Assembly: GCA_020723105.1 (NCBI GenBank)
Contig: DYJL01000001.1
Span: 1-64,000, forward strand
Reading direction: 5' to 3'
Origin: Nitrospira japonica
GTDB lineage: Bacteria; Nitrospirota; Thermodesulfovibrionia; UBA6902
Length of the DNA stretch: 64,000 bases
Below are positions 36,859-44,467 of the stretch, in pieces (within the stretch, counting starts at the first letter, position 1; every line of letters starts with the position of its first letter). The translations under genes and the position numbers were made by a program. The notes beneath the pieces were generated by a model that did not search any database, had not been told where the DNA came from, and saw only the letters and a program-made list of their open reading frames with translations.

Positions 36859-38128
36859 TGGTTATTCCTTTTAAAAGTCCTTCCGGTGTCGGGTCAATGG
36901 CTTTAACATGCATGCCGAGGCACTCTTCGACATCCTTAAGCGTAACGTTGTCCAGAAAAACATCGGAGCCATATCTGAGGGCTATATTCGGCACCAGCAG
37001 ACAGTCTGCCTTAACTTTACCGGCAATGGTTTTTATAATATCCTTACCGGTGAGCAATCCGGCTACAGTCACAGTCGAACCGAAAAATTTATTTTCAACT
37101 TTAAATACGTCCAGACTAAGTCCCTCTATTGTACTGAGCCTTTTTGAGAATTCTTCAAGATAAGGCATAAATGAACTTCCTGTATAAACGGCTACTTTCT
37201 GGGGTTCAATCTTTTTGGGCAGCTTCAATTTCCTGGAAGCATGAAGGAAAGACGGCACCAGTCCAACTCCATTCTCTATTTGTGGTAAATCGCTGTAATC
37301 CTTAAGAGGGGGGAAGGGATGTTCCGCCTTAATATAAAATTCATCTGCGAGATAAATCAGGGGGTCTCCGTGGCGTTTCTTGAAGCGGTCCCGGGCCTGT
37401 TTTACAGTATCTATAACTTTTAGCGCCCCGGCTTTTTCAAAAGGCCTGATCTGCATGTTTTTATGTTTTGTCAAACCAACCGGCACTACTGCTATGGATG
37501 CAACATAAGGATAAAATTTCTGGAGGTCCTTAATGGTCTTTACAAGCTCTTCCCCATCATTTATTCCATGACACAGGACTATTTGCAGGTGCAATCTTAT
37601 CTTGCGGCCTGTCAATTGCAGTAATTCTGAAAGTATGTCCGGGGCCTTTGCGTTGCCGATCATTTTCCTTCGCAAGTCATTATTTGTAGTATGTACTGAT
37701 ATATAGAGGGGGCTGAGTTTCTGCTCTACGATACGTTTCTTATCCGAGTCAGAAAGATTTGTAAGGGTTATGTAATTGCCATACAGAAAAGACATGCGAT
37801 AATCATCATCTTTTAAATAAAGTGATTTTCTCATGCCTTTTGGCATTTGATCCACAAAACAGAAAATACATTTGTTCCTGCAGGATTTTGTCTTGAAAGG
37901 TTTCAGCTCAATACCAATGCTGTCATCATCTTTTTTCTTTATCTTAAACATTTGTGTTTTACTGCCGCGCTGTATTTTCAGATTGAGAATATCATCTTTA
38001 AGATAAAACATATAATCTACAACATCTCTCACGGGTTTTCCGTTAATGCCTAAGATAATGTCCCCTTTTTCAAGACCGGCCTCATGGGCCATTCCGCCGT
38101 CAGTTATATTATTTATTGTTGCATACAT
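36836..38128 (-). CDS. DUF512 PDZ-radical SAM-like protein
   Basis: 430-aa member of the DUF512 family. An N-terminal PDZ domain (GMAHEAGLEKGDIILGINGK) is followed by KSCRNKCIFCFVDQMPKGMR, a CxxxCxxC cluster motif of radical SAM type. The family core then has SPLYISVHTTN, LQIVLCHGINDG and the C-terminal YTGSSFMPYLEEF. Members are widespread in anaerobes. Known work on the family is limited; a role in tRNA or protein modification has not been settled. It overlaps aroE. Confidence 0.82.
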   Translation of the reverse strand: MYATINNITDGGMAHEAGLEKGDIILGINGKPVRDVVDYMFYLKDDILNLKIQRGSKTQMFKIKKKDDDSIGIELKPFKTKSCRNKCIFCFVDQMPKGMRKSLYLKDDDYRMSFLYGNYITLTNLSDSDKKRIVEQKLSPLYISVHTTNNDLRRKMIGNAKAPDILSELLQLTGRKIRLHLQIVLCHGINDGEELVKTIKDLQKFYPYVASIAVVPVGLTKHKNMQIRPFEKAGALKVIDTVKQARDRFKKRHGDPLIYLADEFYIKAEHPFPPLKDYSDLPQIENGVGLVPSFLHASRKLKLPKKIEPQKVAVYTGSSFMPYLEEFSKRLSTIEGLSLDVFKVENKFFGSTVTVAGLLTGKDIIKTIAGKVKADCLLVPNIALRYGSDVFLDNVTLKDVEECLGMHVKAIDPTPEGLLKGITNGCKWEN

Positions 38129-38145
38129 AAGCTTGATTGATATCT

Positions 38146-38688
38146 CTAATTGTTTTCAACGTTTGCTATTTTTAGACCTTTATATACGTAATGAAGCCCT
38201 GCTATTGTTGTTACTATTGCAACCAGAATAAAGACTGACAAAGGAATGCGCAGCATTTCATCTATATTACACATAAGAAGGATTGAACCTATTAAGATGA
38301 ATTGACAGGCGCTTGCAACTTTTCCCATAAAACTTGGTTCGACCCTCAGATTATGTGTAGCAAGGTAAAGGATCACACATCCTGTTAAAACTATTACATC
38401 TTTACTGATTACAATGATTGTAAGCCATTTAGGCATTAATCCATAAGCGCTCATAAGAACAAAAGAGGTCACTAAAAAAAATTTGTCGGCAATGGGGTCC
38501 AGAATACGTCCAAAATAAGTTACCTGCTTCTTAACTCTTGCTATAAGTCCGTCCAGGAGATCCGTAACAGATGCCAGAATAAAAACCAGTAACGCTATTT
38601 TGAATTCTCTGTATATAAGAGTAACAGCAAAAAACGGTAAAAGCAATATCCTTGCAAGAGTCAAAATATTGGGAAGATTTCTGATCAT
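38146..38688 (-). CDS. pgsA: CDP-diacylglycerol-glycerol-3-phosphate 3-phosphatidyltransferase PgsA
   Basis: 180-aa membrane enzyme committing CDP-DAG to phosphatidylglycerol. The CDP-alcohol phosphotransferase signature DG-x2-AR-x8-G-x3-D-x3-D is present in TDLLDGLIARVKKQ and FGRILDPIADK. The start at 38688 gives the usual MIRNLPNILTLARILLLPFF; the longer frame would run through the terminator at 38704-38737. It provides PG, the lipid donor for Lgt. Confidence 0.9.
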   Translation of the reverse strand: MIRNLPNILTLARILLLPFFAVTLIYREFKIALLVFILASVTDLLDGLIARVKKQVTYFGRILDPIADKFFLVTSFVLMSAYGLMPKWLTIIVISKDVIVLTGCVILYLATHNLRVEPSFMGKVASACQFILIGSILLMCNIDEMLRIPLSVFILVAIVTTIAGLHYVYKGLKIANVENN

Positions 38689-38703
38689 AAGAAAATACAA
38701 AAT

Positions 38704-38737
38704 AAAAACCCCTGCGCTTTTCAGCAACAGGGGTTTT
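38704..38737 (-). terminator. Intrinsic terminator of fhs
   Basis: On the minus strand AAAACCCCTG, a 13-base loop and CAGGGGTTTTT form a G/C-rich stem followed by T residues, immediately after the fhs stop and before the pgsA start. Confidence 0.85.
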
Positions 38738-38748
38738 CTGTTTTTAAC

Positions 38749-40512
38749 TTAAAATAAACCTTTGACTTTACCTGTATTCACGTCTACGTCAACTCTGCGG
38801 TAAGCAGGGTCTGAAGCGGTTCCAGGCATTAATTTAATTGCACCTGCAACAGGGACCACAAAGCCTGCGCCTTTGTAAGTGAGGATGTCGCGTACCAGGA
38901 GTTTCCATCCTTTGGGAACGCCTTTCAGGTTCGGGTTATCAGTAAGGCTCAGATGTGTTTTGACCATGCACGTTCCAAGTTTCTGTATCTCGGGGTCTTC
39001 CTCCATCCTCTTTGCCTTTGCAAGCGCCTCAGGCGTATATTCAACTCCGTCTGCACCATAAACCTGCTCCGCAATTAATTCAATTCTCGTTCTGAGAGGA
39101 GTTGAGAGATCATAGAGAAACTTAAAGTTATTTGGTTCATTGCATGCATCAACAACTGCATCTGCAAGTTCCAGCGCTCCTTCTCCACCGTACTGCCAGT
39201 GTTTAGAAAGAGCAACCCTTGCGCCTGAGGACTCTGCAATCCTGCGGACCGCCTTGATCTCGTTGTCGGTATCCGTGTAGAAGGCGTTTATACACACGAC
39301 CGGATTAATACCGGCCTTCTTAACGACATTGACCAGGTGAATGAGGTTTTCACAGCCTTTCTCCACCCATCCTACATTCTCGCCTTTGTATTCTTCAGGA
39401 ATCGGCTTGCCGGGCACTGGAATTGGCGCGCCTCCGTGACATTTCAGAGCTCTGATAGTTGCAACAAGAACTGCAGCATTGGGCTTTAACCCTGAGAACC
39501 TGCACTTCAGGTTCCAGAATTTCTCGAACCCGATATCGGCAGCGAAACCGGATTCTGTTACGTTGTAATCACCAAGTTTAAGACCTATCCTGTCTGCAAT
39601 AATGGAAGACTGCCCGATCGCGATGTTTGCAAAAGGCCCTGCATGAACAAGCACAGGCTGCCCTTCGATGGTTTGCATAAGGTTCGGATTCAATGCCTCG
39701 ACCATCCATGCTGTCATTGCGCCTGCAACATTAAGGTCCTCTGTCGTAACGGGTTTACCGCTCTTGTCATACGCTACAACGATCCGGCCCATTCTCTCTC
39801 TCATGTCCTTCAGGTCTTTTGCAACGGCTAGGATAGCCATGACTTCAGACGAAACTGCTATTGCAAAGCCGGAGTTCATCATAAAGCCGTCGTTCTTGCC
39901 GCCGAGTCCTATTGTTATCTCTCTTAATGCCTGTGCGCAGAAATCCATAATCCATTTCATCTCCACGTTCCGTGGATCAATATTGAGTCTCTTTAATTTC
40001 CGTTTTGCAAGCTGGTCATCGGTATAATTAAATTCGTGCTGTATTCTGGAAGTAAGCGCTACCATTGCAAGGTTATGAGCATTCATGATTGCATTGATAT
40101 CACCTGTAAGCCCCAGAGAGAAAGGTGTAAGAGGAATGCATTGCGAGAGTCCGCCGCCTGCAGCAGAACCTTTGATGTTCATTGTAGGCCCGCCGGAAGG
40201 CTGACGGATAGCGGCTATAACGTTCTTCTTGCGTTTTCCGAGTCCCTGCGTCAGTCCCATTGTCGTAGTTGATTTGCCTTCACCAAGCGGGGTAGGGGTA
40301 ATGGCTGTAACGTCAACGTATTTCCCGTCAGATTTATTTGCAAGGCGTTTCAGTATTTTATTGAAATCCAGTTTTGCTACATAGTGTCCGTGCGGCAGAA
40401 GTTCCTCTTTTTGCAGTCCAAGTTCTTCGCCAAGCTGATAAACTGTTTTCATGTGCTTTTCAGCAGCTTCAGCTATTTCCCAGTCTGCATGTTTTGTTGG
40501 ATCAAGCGGCAT
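38749..40512 (-). CDS. fhs: Formate-tetrahydrofolate ligase
   Basis: 587-aa ATP-dependent enzyme making 10-formyl-THF from formate, the entry of the Wood-Ljungdahl methyl branch. The P-loop-like [20 protein letters not shown], the [19 protein letters not shown] region and [14 protein letters not shown] are diagnostic. The length slightly exceeds the usual 555-560. ATG 40512 is chosen because AGGAGG lies 8 bp upstream; a TTG two codons earlier is less likely. With folD, metV, metF and cooC it indicates a complete methyl branch. Confidence 0.95.
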   Translation of the reverse strand: MPLDPTKHADWEIAEAAEKHMKTVYQLGEELGLQKEELLPHGHYVAKLDFNKILKRLANKSDGKYVDVTAITPTPLGEGKSTTTMGLTQGLGKRKKNVIAAIRQPSGGPTMNIKGSAAGGGLSQCIPLTPFSLGLTGDINAIMNAHNLAMVALTSRIQHEFNYTDDQLAKRKLKRLNIDPRNVEMKWIMDFCAQALREITIGLGGKNDGFMMNSGFAIAVSSEVMAILAVAKDLKDMRERMGRIVVAYDKSGKPVTTEDLNVAGAMTAWMVEALNPNLMQTIEGQPVLVHAGPFANIAIGQSSIIADRIGLKLGDYNVTESGFAADIGFEKFWNLKCRFSGLKPNAAVLVATIRALKCHGGAPIPVPGKPIPEEYKGENVGWVEKGCENLIHLVNVVKKAGINPVVCINAFYTDTDNEIKAVRRIAESSGARVALSKHWQYGGEGALELADAVVDACNEPNNFKFLYDLSTPLRTRIELIAEQVYGADGVEYTPEALAKAKRMEEDPEIQKLGTCMVKTHLSLTDNPNLKGVPKGWKLLVRDILTYKGAGFVVPVAGAIKLMPGTASDPAYRRVDVDVNTGKVKGLF

Positions 40513-40822
40513 GTTCAAATCCTCCTTAAAAATGGTTTGGTAACTAACCTGAGATAAAATTCTTTGCTGACATTTTGAAATTCAGGGAGTTGTGTTTTCC
40601 CTCTATTGTTAAATTTTAAAAAGCGCTTATGTATTTGAAGCTTCGAAAATAATGGAAACTGAAAGTTTAAAATCGTAGCATAGAGCATATTATGCTGTCA
40701 AACAAAATCTTATAGCGAATATTACTATTTGAAAATGTAATAAAAGCCCTTCTGAATTTCTTCTCAGTTATACTGCTGCACTATTGGATTTTGCGTCTGT
40801 ACGGAGGCTTATGACTGAAGGC
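40513..40822. other. Intergenic region upstream of fhs and of the riboswitch
   Basis: AT-rich gap containing the fhs ribosome site and presumably its promoter on the minus strand. I see no gene, repeat or RNA signature in it apart from short imperfect palindromes such as GCATA-x6-TATGC near 40678. Confidence 0.5.
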
Positions 40823-40852
40823 TTGACATAAGTTTTCTGTTTCAGATAAGGT
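40823..40852 (+). promoter_or_regulatory. Candidate promoter of the riboswitch transcript
   Basis: Perfect TTGACA at 40823-40828 followed by TAAGGT at 40847-40852 (18-bp spacer; GATAAG with 16 bp is the alternative). Transcription would begin just before the aptamer at about 40860. Confidence 0.55.
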
Positions 40853-40865
40853 ATCTTTACAAAAA

Positions 40866-40973
40866 AATAAAGGGGAGTAGCTGAGTTGGTGGATATCGTC
40901 AGCACGTTCCGTTTTACACCGTTATGCGGGACCGGTACCACTGGTTAGGTAACTAATAAGCAAGACCTTTACC
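40866..40973 (+). ncRNA. yybP-ykoY family (Mn2+) riboswitch
   Basis: The region begins AAAGGGGAGTAGC, the 5' consensus of the yybP-ykoY aptamer, and ends GCAAGACCTTTACC, its 3' consensus; AAAGG and CCTTT form the closing P1 stem. The segment between can fold into the two-legged four-way-junction layout of the family. In other bacteria this RNA binds Mn2+ and turns on manganese exporters or P-type ATPases. Here the 3' strand AAGACCTTTACC is also the 5' arm of the terminator at 40962-41013, so metal binding would free the transcript from termination (an ON switch). Downstream are a zinc-ribbon gene and a P2A-type cation ATPase. Confidence 0.85.
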
Positions 40974-41013
40974 ACGGGAACATTAAATGTATGTTCGTGG
41001 TGAAGGTCTTTTT
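40962..41013 (+). terminator. Riboswitch expression-platform terminator
   Basis: Stem AAGACCTTTACCACG-G-GAACAT, loop TAAATGT, then ATGTTC-GTGGTGAAGGTCTT and a run of Ts. It is a nearly perfect 20-bp stem and is mutually exclusive with aptamer stem P1, because both use the strand at 40962-40973. Confidence 0.88.
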
Positions 41014-41051
41014 ATTAATAACATAAAGATAAAATAAAGGAGGAAACAAGT

Positions 41052-41357
41052 ATGCCAGGAAGACCAAGTGAAAAAGAAGCAGAATTTATCGCACGAATGG
41101 AGTATGAAAGAAGAAAGAAGATCGAAGAGGAAAAACACAAAAAGCTTAAGGAGGAAGAGAAGAATAAACTGAAGGAACTCCATCATATGAGATGCCCTAA
41201 GTGCGGGATGGATCTTTTGGAGATAGATTATAAAAACATTAAAGTCGATAAATGCTCTGAATGTGAAGGTATATGGCTTGACGCTGGAGAGCTTGAGGCC
41301 GTATCAAAACTCGAAAAGGGCGGACTTGATAAGCTGTTCAGTGTGTTTAAAAAATAG
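41052..41357 (+). CDS. TFIIB-type zinc-ribbon protein (zf-TFIIB)
   Basis: 101-aa protein. A charged, Lys/Glu-rich coiled-coil N-terminus (residues 1-45) precedes a zinc ribbon, MRCPKCGMDLLEI ... VDKCSECEGIWLDAGELE, the two CxxC pairs of the zf-TFIIB family. GGAGG lies 8 bp before the ATG. It is the first gene after the Mn riboswitch, so its expression should respond to metal. Function unknown; a metal-handling or regulatory role is inferred from context only. Confidence 0.85.
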   Translation: MPGRPSEKEAEFIARMEYERRKKIEEEKHKKLKEEEKNKLKELHHMRCPKCGMDLLEIDYKNIKVDKCSECEGIWLDAGELEAVSKLEKGGLDKLFSVFKK

Positions 41358-41458
41358 TTTTAATAATTTCTTAAATTTAGATTAATCCAGATTGTTCATG
41401 AATTTTACCCTGGAGGAAGTGTGGCTCTCCAATAGAGAGAGAGGCGTGCTTCATCTAT

Positions 41459-41622
41459 CAGGTTGCTGAAAAAATATTTTAGCTGTCTTTGCGAGCGAAG
41501 CGAAGCAATCTTTCTTTACCGCTCGGGATAAATTCCGCAAACTCAAAATTAATAAGTTTGAGATTGCTTCGTCGCAAAATACGCTCCTCGCAATGACAAT
41601 TACAGACTTTTTCAGCAGCCTG
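41459..41622. repeat. Composite nested palindromic element, copy 3 of the GCGAG family
   Basis: 164-bp element. The outer inverted termini are CAGGTTGCTGAAAAA and TTTTTCAGCAGCCTG, the same as the solo palindrome at 25256. Nested inside are TTTGCGAGCGAAGCGAAGCA...TTTCTTT and GAGATTGCTTCGTCGC...CTCCTCGCAATGAC, the TCATTGCGAG family seen at 18602 and 27505. An element appears to be inserted within another. It stands between the zinc-ribbon gene and the ATPase gene; the rest of the 315-bp gap holds no gene. Confidence 0.87.
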
Positions 41623-41672
41623 TTATATCTATAAAGAATGTAGATCAGGTGAAAAACAGTAACAGGAGTTTT

Positions 41673-44375
41673 ATGCGCTGGCACCAGAAAACAGTTACAG
41701 AAGTTATAGATGAGTTTAAATCGTCAATTCACGGTATATCTTCAGAAGAATCTATCAAACGTCTTGGGGAATATGGCCTGAATGAATTAAAGGAAAAAAA
41801 GGGGAAGACCCCCTTTATGATGTTCCTGGACCAATTCAGGGACTTCATGATCCTGGTGCTTGTCGCTGCCGCTGTTATTTCAGGATTCATAGGCGAGTTA
41901 TCCGATACCATAGCAATAATTGTAATTGTCGTCCTTAATGCGGTTATCGGTTTTATACAGGAATACAGGGCTGAAAAAGCAATGGCGGCCCTTAAGAAGA
42001 TGTCCGCGCCTTCTGCAACAGTTGTAAGGAACGGAACGCCTGAAACTGTATCAGCTTCTCAGCTTGTTCCGGGAGATGTTGTCATCCTTGAAGCCGGGAA
42101 TATTGTTCCTGCTGATATGAGGGTAATCGAGTCTGCCCAATTGAAGGTTGAAGAGGCCGCTCTCACAGGTGAATCAGAAGCTGTTGAAAAGCATACCAAT
42201 GCCTTGCATGATGAGCATTTGCCGATAGGAGACAGGAAGAACACAGCATACAAAGGCACATTTGTAACCTATGGACGCGGCACAGGTATTATTGTTGCAA
42301 CAGGGATGGATACAGAGCTTGGCAAGATTGCAACTATGCTGCAGGAAGAGGAGGAGGTAAAGACGCCTCTTCAAAAGCGGCTTGCAAGCTTTGGACAAAA
42401 ACTCGCCGTTGCCGTACTTGCCATATGCGCAATAGTTTTCAGCATTGGTGTGATGAGAGGGGAACAGGTTCTGTTAATGCTGCTTACTGCTATTTCACTT
42501 GCAGTCGCCGCAATCCCTGAGGCACTGCCTGCAGTCATAACAATATCCCTGGCCCTTGGTGCAAATAAACTGGTAAAACAGAACGCCCTCATAAGAAAAC
42601 TCCCCGCAGTGGAAACACTCGGCTCTGTGACATACATCTGCTCTGATAAAACAGGAACGCTCACGCTGAATAAAATGACGGTGGAGGAGATTTATGTAGA
42701 CGGGGAAATTGATAGGGTAGACCCCCGTGTCTACCCTATCAAAAAGGGCGAACACGGGGGTTCGCCCCTACATACGTTGTTCACTGCTCTTGCCCTCAGT
42801 AATGATGCTGTTTTCAACAAAGATGGAAATGTCATTGGCGATCCGACGGAGATAGCGCTTTTTGATATTGCTGACAGGTATGGTTTTAATAAGCAGGAAC
42901 TTGAAAATGAATTTCCGAGAGTTGCTGAGATTCCGTTTGACTCAGACAGAAAGTGCATGACGACTTTTCATAAAGCAGGGGTTAGGAGTCAGGGGTTAGG
43001 GGTTAGTAAAGAAATTTCCCCTCCCTTGACTGGAGGAGGTGAGGGGGAGGGTGGATATGATTTCCTTTCTTTCACTAAAGGAGCGATTGAAGTCCTGCTT
43101 GTTAATTCAGACAATATCATGACATCTCAGGGGATGATGGAAATAGACAGGGAAGAAATCCTCAAGGTCAGCGACAGGATGGCTGCTGACGGTTTGAGAG
43201 TCCTTTGCATTGCCATGAGAAAGTGGGATAACCTGCCTGAAGATATGTCTGCTCAAAATGTGGAAAAGGGCCTCACTATTTTAGGTCTAATCGGTATGAT
43301 GGACCCTCCGAGAGAAGAGGCAAGAGAAGCTGTAGCCATGTGCAAAACAGCCGGAATAAAACCTGTGATGATAACAGGCGACCATCCGCTTACAGCGAGG
43401 ACTATAGCCCGGAGACTCGGAATTATTGAAGATGACTCCAGGGCAATCATTACGGGAAGGGAACTTGAAAAGTTATCGCTTGAGGAATTTGAAGAAAGGG
43501 TCGAGCACATAAGACTATACGCAAGAGTAGCTCCGGAACAGAAGTTGAAGATCGTGAAGGCGCTTCAGGACCAAGGACAGTTTGTTGCCATGACAGGAGA
43601 CGGCGTCAATGACGCCCCTGCATTGAAGAGGGCTGATATCGGCGTGGCAATGGGGATTACAGGGACAGACGTTTCAAAGGAAGCAGCCCATATGATTCTC
43701 ATTGATGATAACTTTGCCACGATTGTAAAGGCAGTAAAAGAGGGCCGAAAGATATTCGATAACATAAGAAAATTCATAAAATATCTTCTGACAACAAATT
43801 CAGGTGAGATATGGACGCTCTTTCTGGCGCCTCTTGCAGGATTGCCGATTCCGCTTTTGCCAATCCATATACTATGGATAAACCTTGTAACCGACGGGCT
43901 TCCTGCCCTTGCCTTGTCTGTCGAACCGGCAGAAGAAGATGTGATGAAGAGACCGCCAAGGCATCCGAAGGAGAGCATATTTGCATCCGGATTAGGACTT
44001 CATGCCATATGGGTTGGGCTTCTGATGGCTGGTATTGTTCTTTTTGTTCAGACATGGTCCATCAAGACTGAGCAGGCACACTGGCAGACCATGGTATTTA
44101 CAGTTCTTTGTCTTACACAGCTCGGACATGTCCTTGCAATAAGGTCAGAAAAGGAATCCCTTTTTAAAATTGGATTGTTTTCCAATAAGTATCTTTTGAC
44201 TGCTGTAATATTGACATTTATTCTACAAATGGCAACGGTATATGTACCTGTCCTGAATCCTATATTCAAAACAGAGCCGCTGACCTTAAATGAATTGGTG
44301 CTTACAATTGCCTTGTCGTCTATAGTATTTTTTGCTGTAGAGATAGAGAAGCTGATAAAACGGCGCCAACGCTGA
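41673..44375 (+). CDS. P2A-type cation-transporting ATPase (Ca2+/Mn2+), with repeat insertions
   Basis: 900-aa P-type ATPase of the SERCA/PMR1-like group. Visible are LTGESEAV in the actuator domain, [13 protein letters not shown] in M4, the phosphorylation motif CSDKTGTLT near residue 325, [10 protein letters not shown] near 641, and [14 protein letters not shown] in M6. The riboswitch upstream suggests Mn2+ as a substrate. CAGGAG before the ATG at 41673 sets the start; a GTG eight codons earlier is less likely. Two stretches in the nucleotide-binding domain (encoded by 42704-42775 and 42977-43055) are repeat-derived in-frame insertions of about 24 and 26 residues that the family normally lacks. 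Confidence 0.92.
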   Translation: MRWHQKTVTEVIDEFKSSIHGISSEESIKRLGEYGLNELKEKKGKTPFMMFLDQFRDFMILVLVAAAVISGFIGELSDTIAIIVIVVLNAVIGFIQEYRAEKAMAALKKMSAPSATVVRNGTPETVSASQLVPGDVVILEAGNIVPADMRVIESAQLKVEEAALTGESEAVEKHTNALHDEHLPIGDRKNTAYKGTFVTYGRGTGIIVATGMDTELGKIATMLQEEEEVKTPLQKRLASFGQKLAVAVLAICAIVFSIGVMRGEQVLLMLLTAISLAVAAIPEALPAVITISLALGANKLVKQNALIRKLPAVETLGSVTYICSDKTGTLTLNKMTVEEIYVDGEIDRVDPRVYPIKKGEHGGSPLHTLFTALALSNDAVFNKDGNVIGDPTEIALFDIADRYGFNKQELENEFPRVAEIPFDSDRKCMTTFHKAGVRSQGLGVSKEISPPLTGGGEGEGGYDFLSFTKGAIEVLLVNSDNIMTSQGMMEIDREEILKVSDRMAADGLRVLCIAMRKWDNLPEDMSAQNVEKGLTILGLIGMMDPPREEAREAVAMCKTAGIKPVMITGDHPLTARTIARRLGIIEDDSRAIITGRELEKLSLEEFEERVEHIRLYARVAPEQKLKIVKALQDQGQFVAMTGDGVNDAPALKRADIGVAMGITGTDVSKEAAHMILIDDNFATIVKAVKEGRKIFDNIRKFIKYLLTTNSGEIWTLFLAPLAGLPIPLLPIHILWINLVTDGLPALALSVEPAEEDVMKRPPRHPKESIFASGLGLHAIWVGLLMAGIVLFVQTWSIKTEQAHWQTMVFTVLCLTQLGHVLAIRSEKESLFKIGLFSNKYLLTAVILTFILQMATVYVPVLNPIFKTEPLTLNELVLTIALSSIVFFAVEIEKLIKRRQR
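42711..42767. repeat. Double-hairpin palindromic element in frame in the ATPase gene, with complementary loops
   Basis: Hairpin 1: GATAGGGTAGAC (42711-42722), loop CCCCGT, GTCTACCCTATC (42729-42740), perfect 12-bp arms. After AAAAA, hairpin 2: GGGCGAAC (42746-42753), loop ACGGGG, GTTCGCCC (42760-42767), perfect 8-bp arms. The two loops are exact reverse complements, so they could kiss. The element is read through in frame as part of the ATPase nucleotide-binding domain. Confidence 0.92.
42977..43051. repeat. Heptad array plus inverted repeat in frame in the ATPase gene
   Basis: Heptads AGGGGTT, AGGAGTC, AGGGGTT, AGGGGTT (42977-43004) are followed by a separate imperfect palindrome, CCCCTCCC (43018-43025) against GAGGGGGAGGG (about 43041-43051). 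Together they encode a Gly/Ser-rich loop of the ATPase (VRSQGLG, then [13 protein letters not shown]). Confidence 0.87.
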
Positions 44376-44467
44376 TGAATTATGTATCAGCAAAGGTAGA
44401 CCTCCCGGTTTACAAATATTAACCTTGTCATGTTATCCTTTTGAAAACCATACGTAAAAAGTATACG

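Noticed and set aside
40869-40975. A tRNA-like gene, because GGGGAGTAGCTGAGTTGGT resembles a tRNA 5' half.
   Set aside because: No matching acceptor 3' arm, T-loop or anticodon arm; both ends match the yybP-ykoY riboswitch consensus instead.
42059-42259. Minus-strand open frames inside the ATPase, PriA, Omp85 and chemoreceptor genes.
   Set aside because: They lie opposite conserved domains, have no ribosome sites and resemble no family; they are shadows of the real genes.
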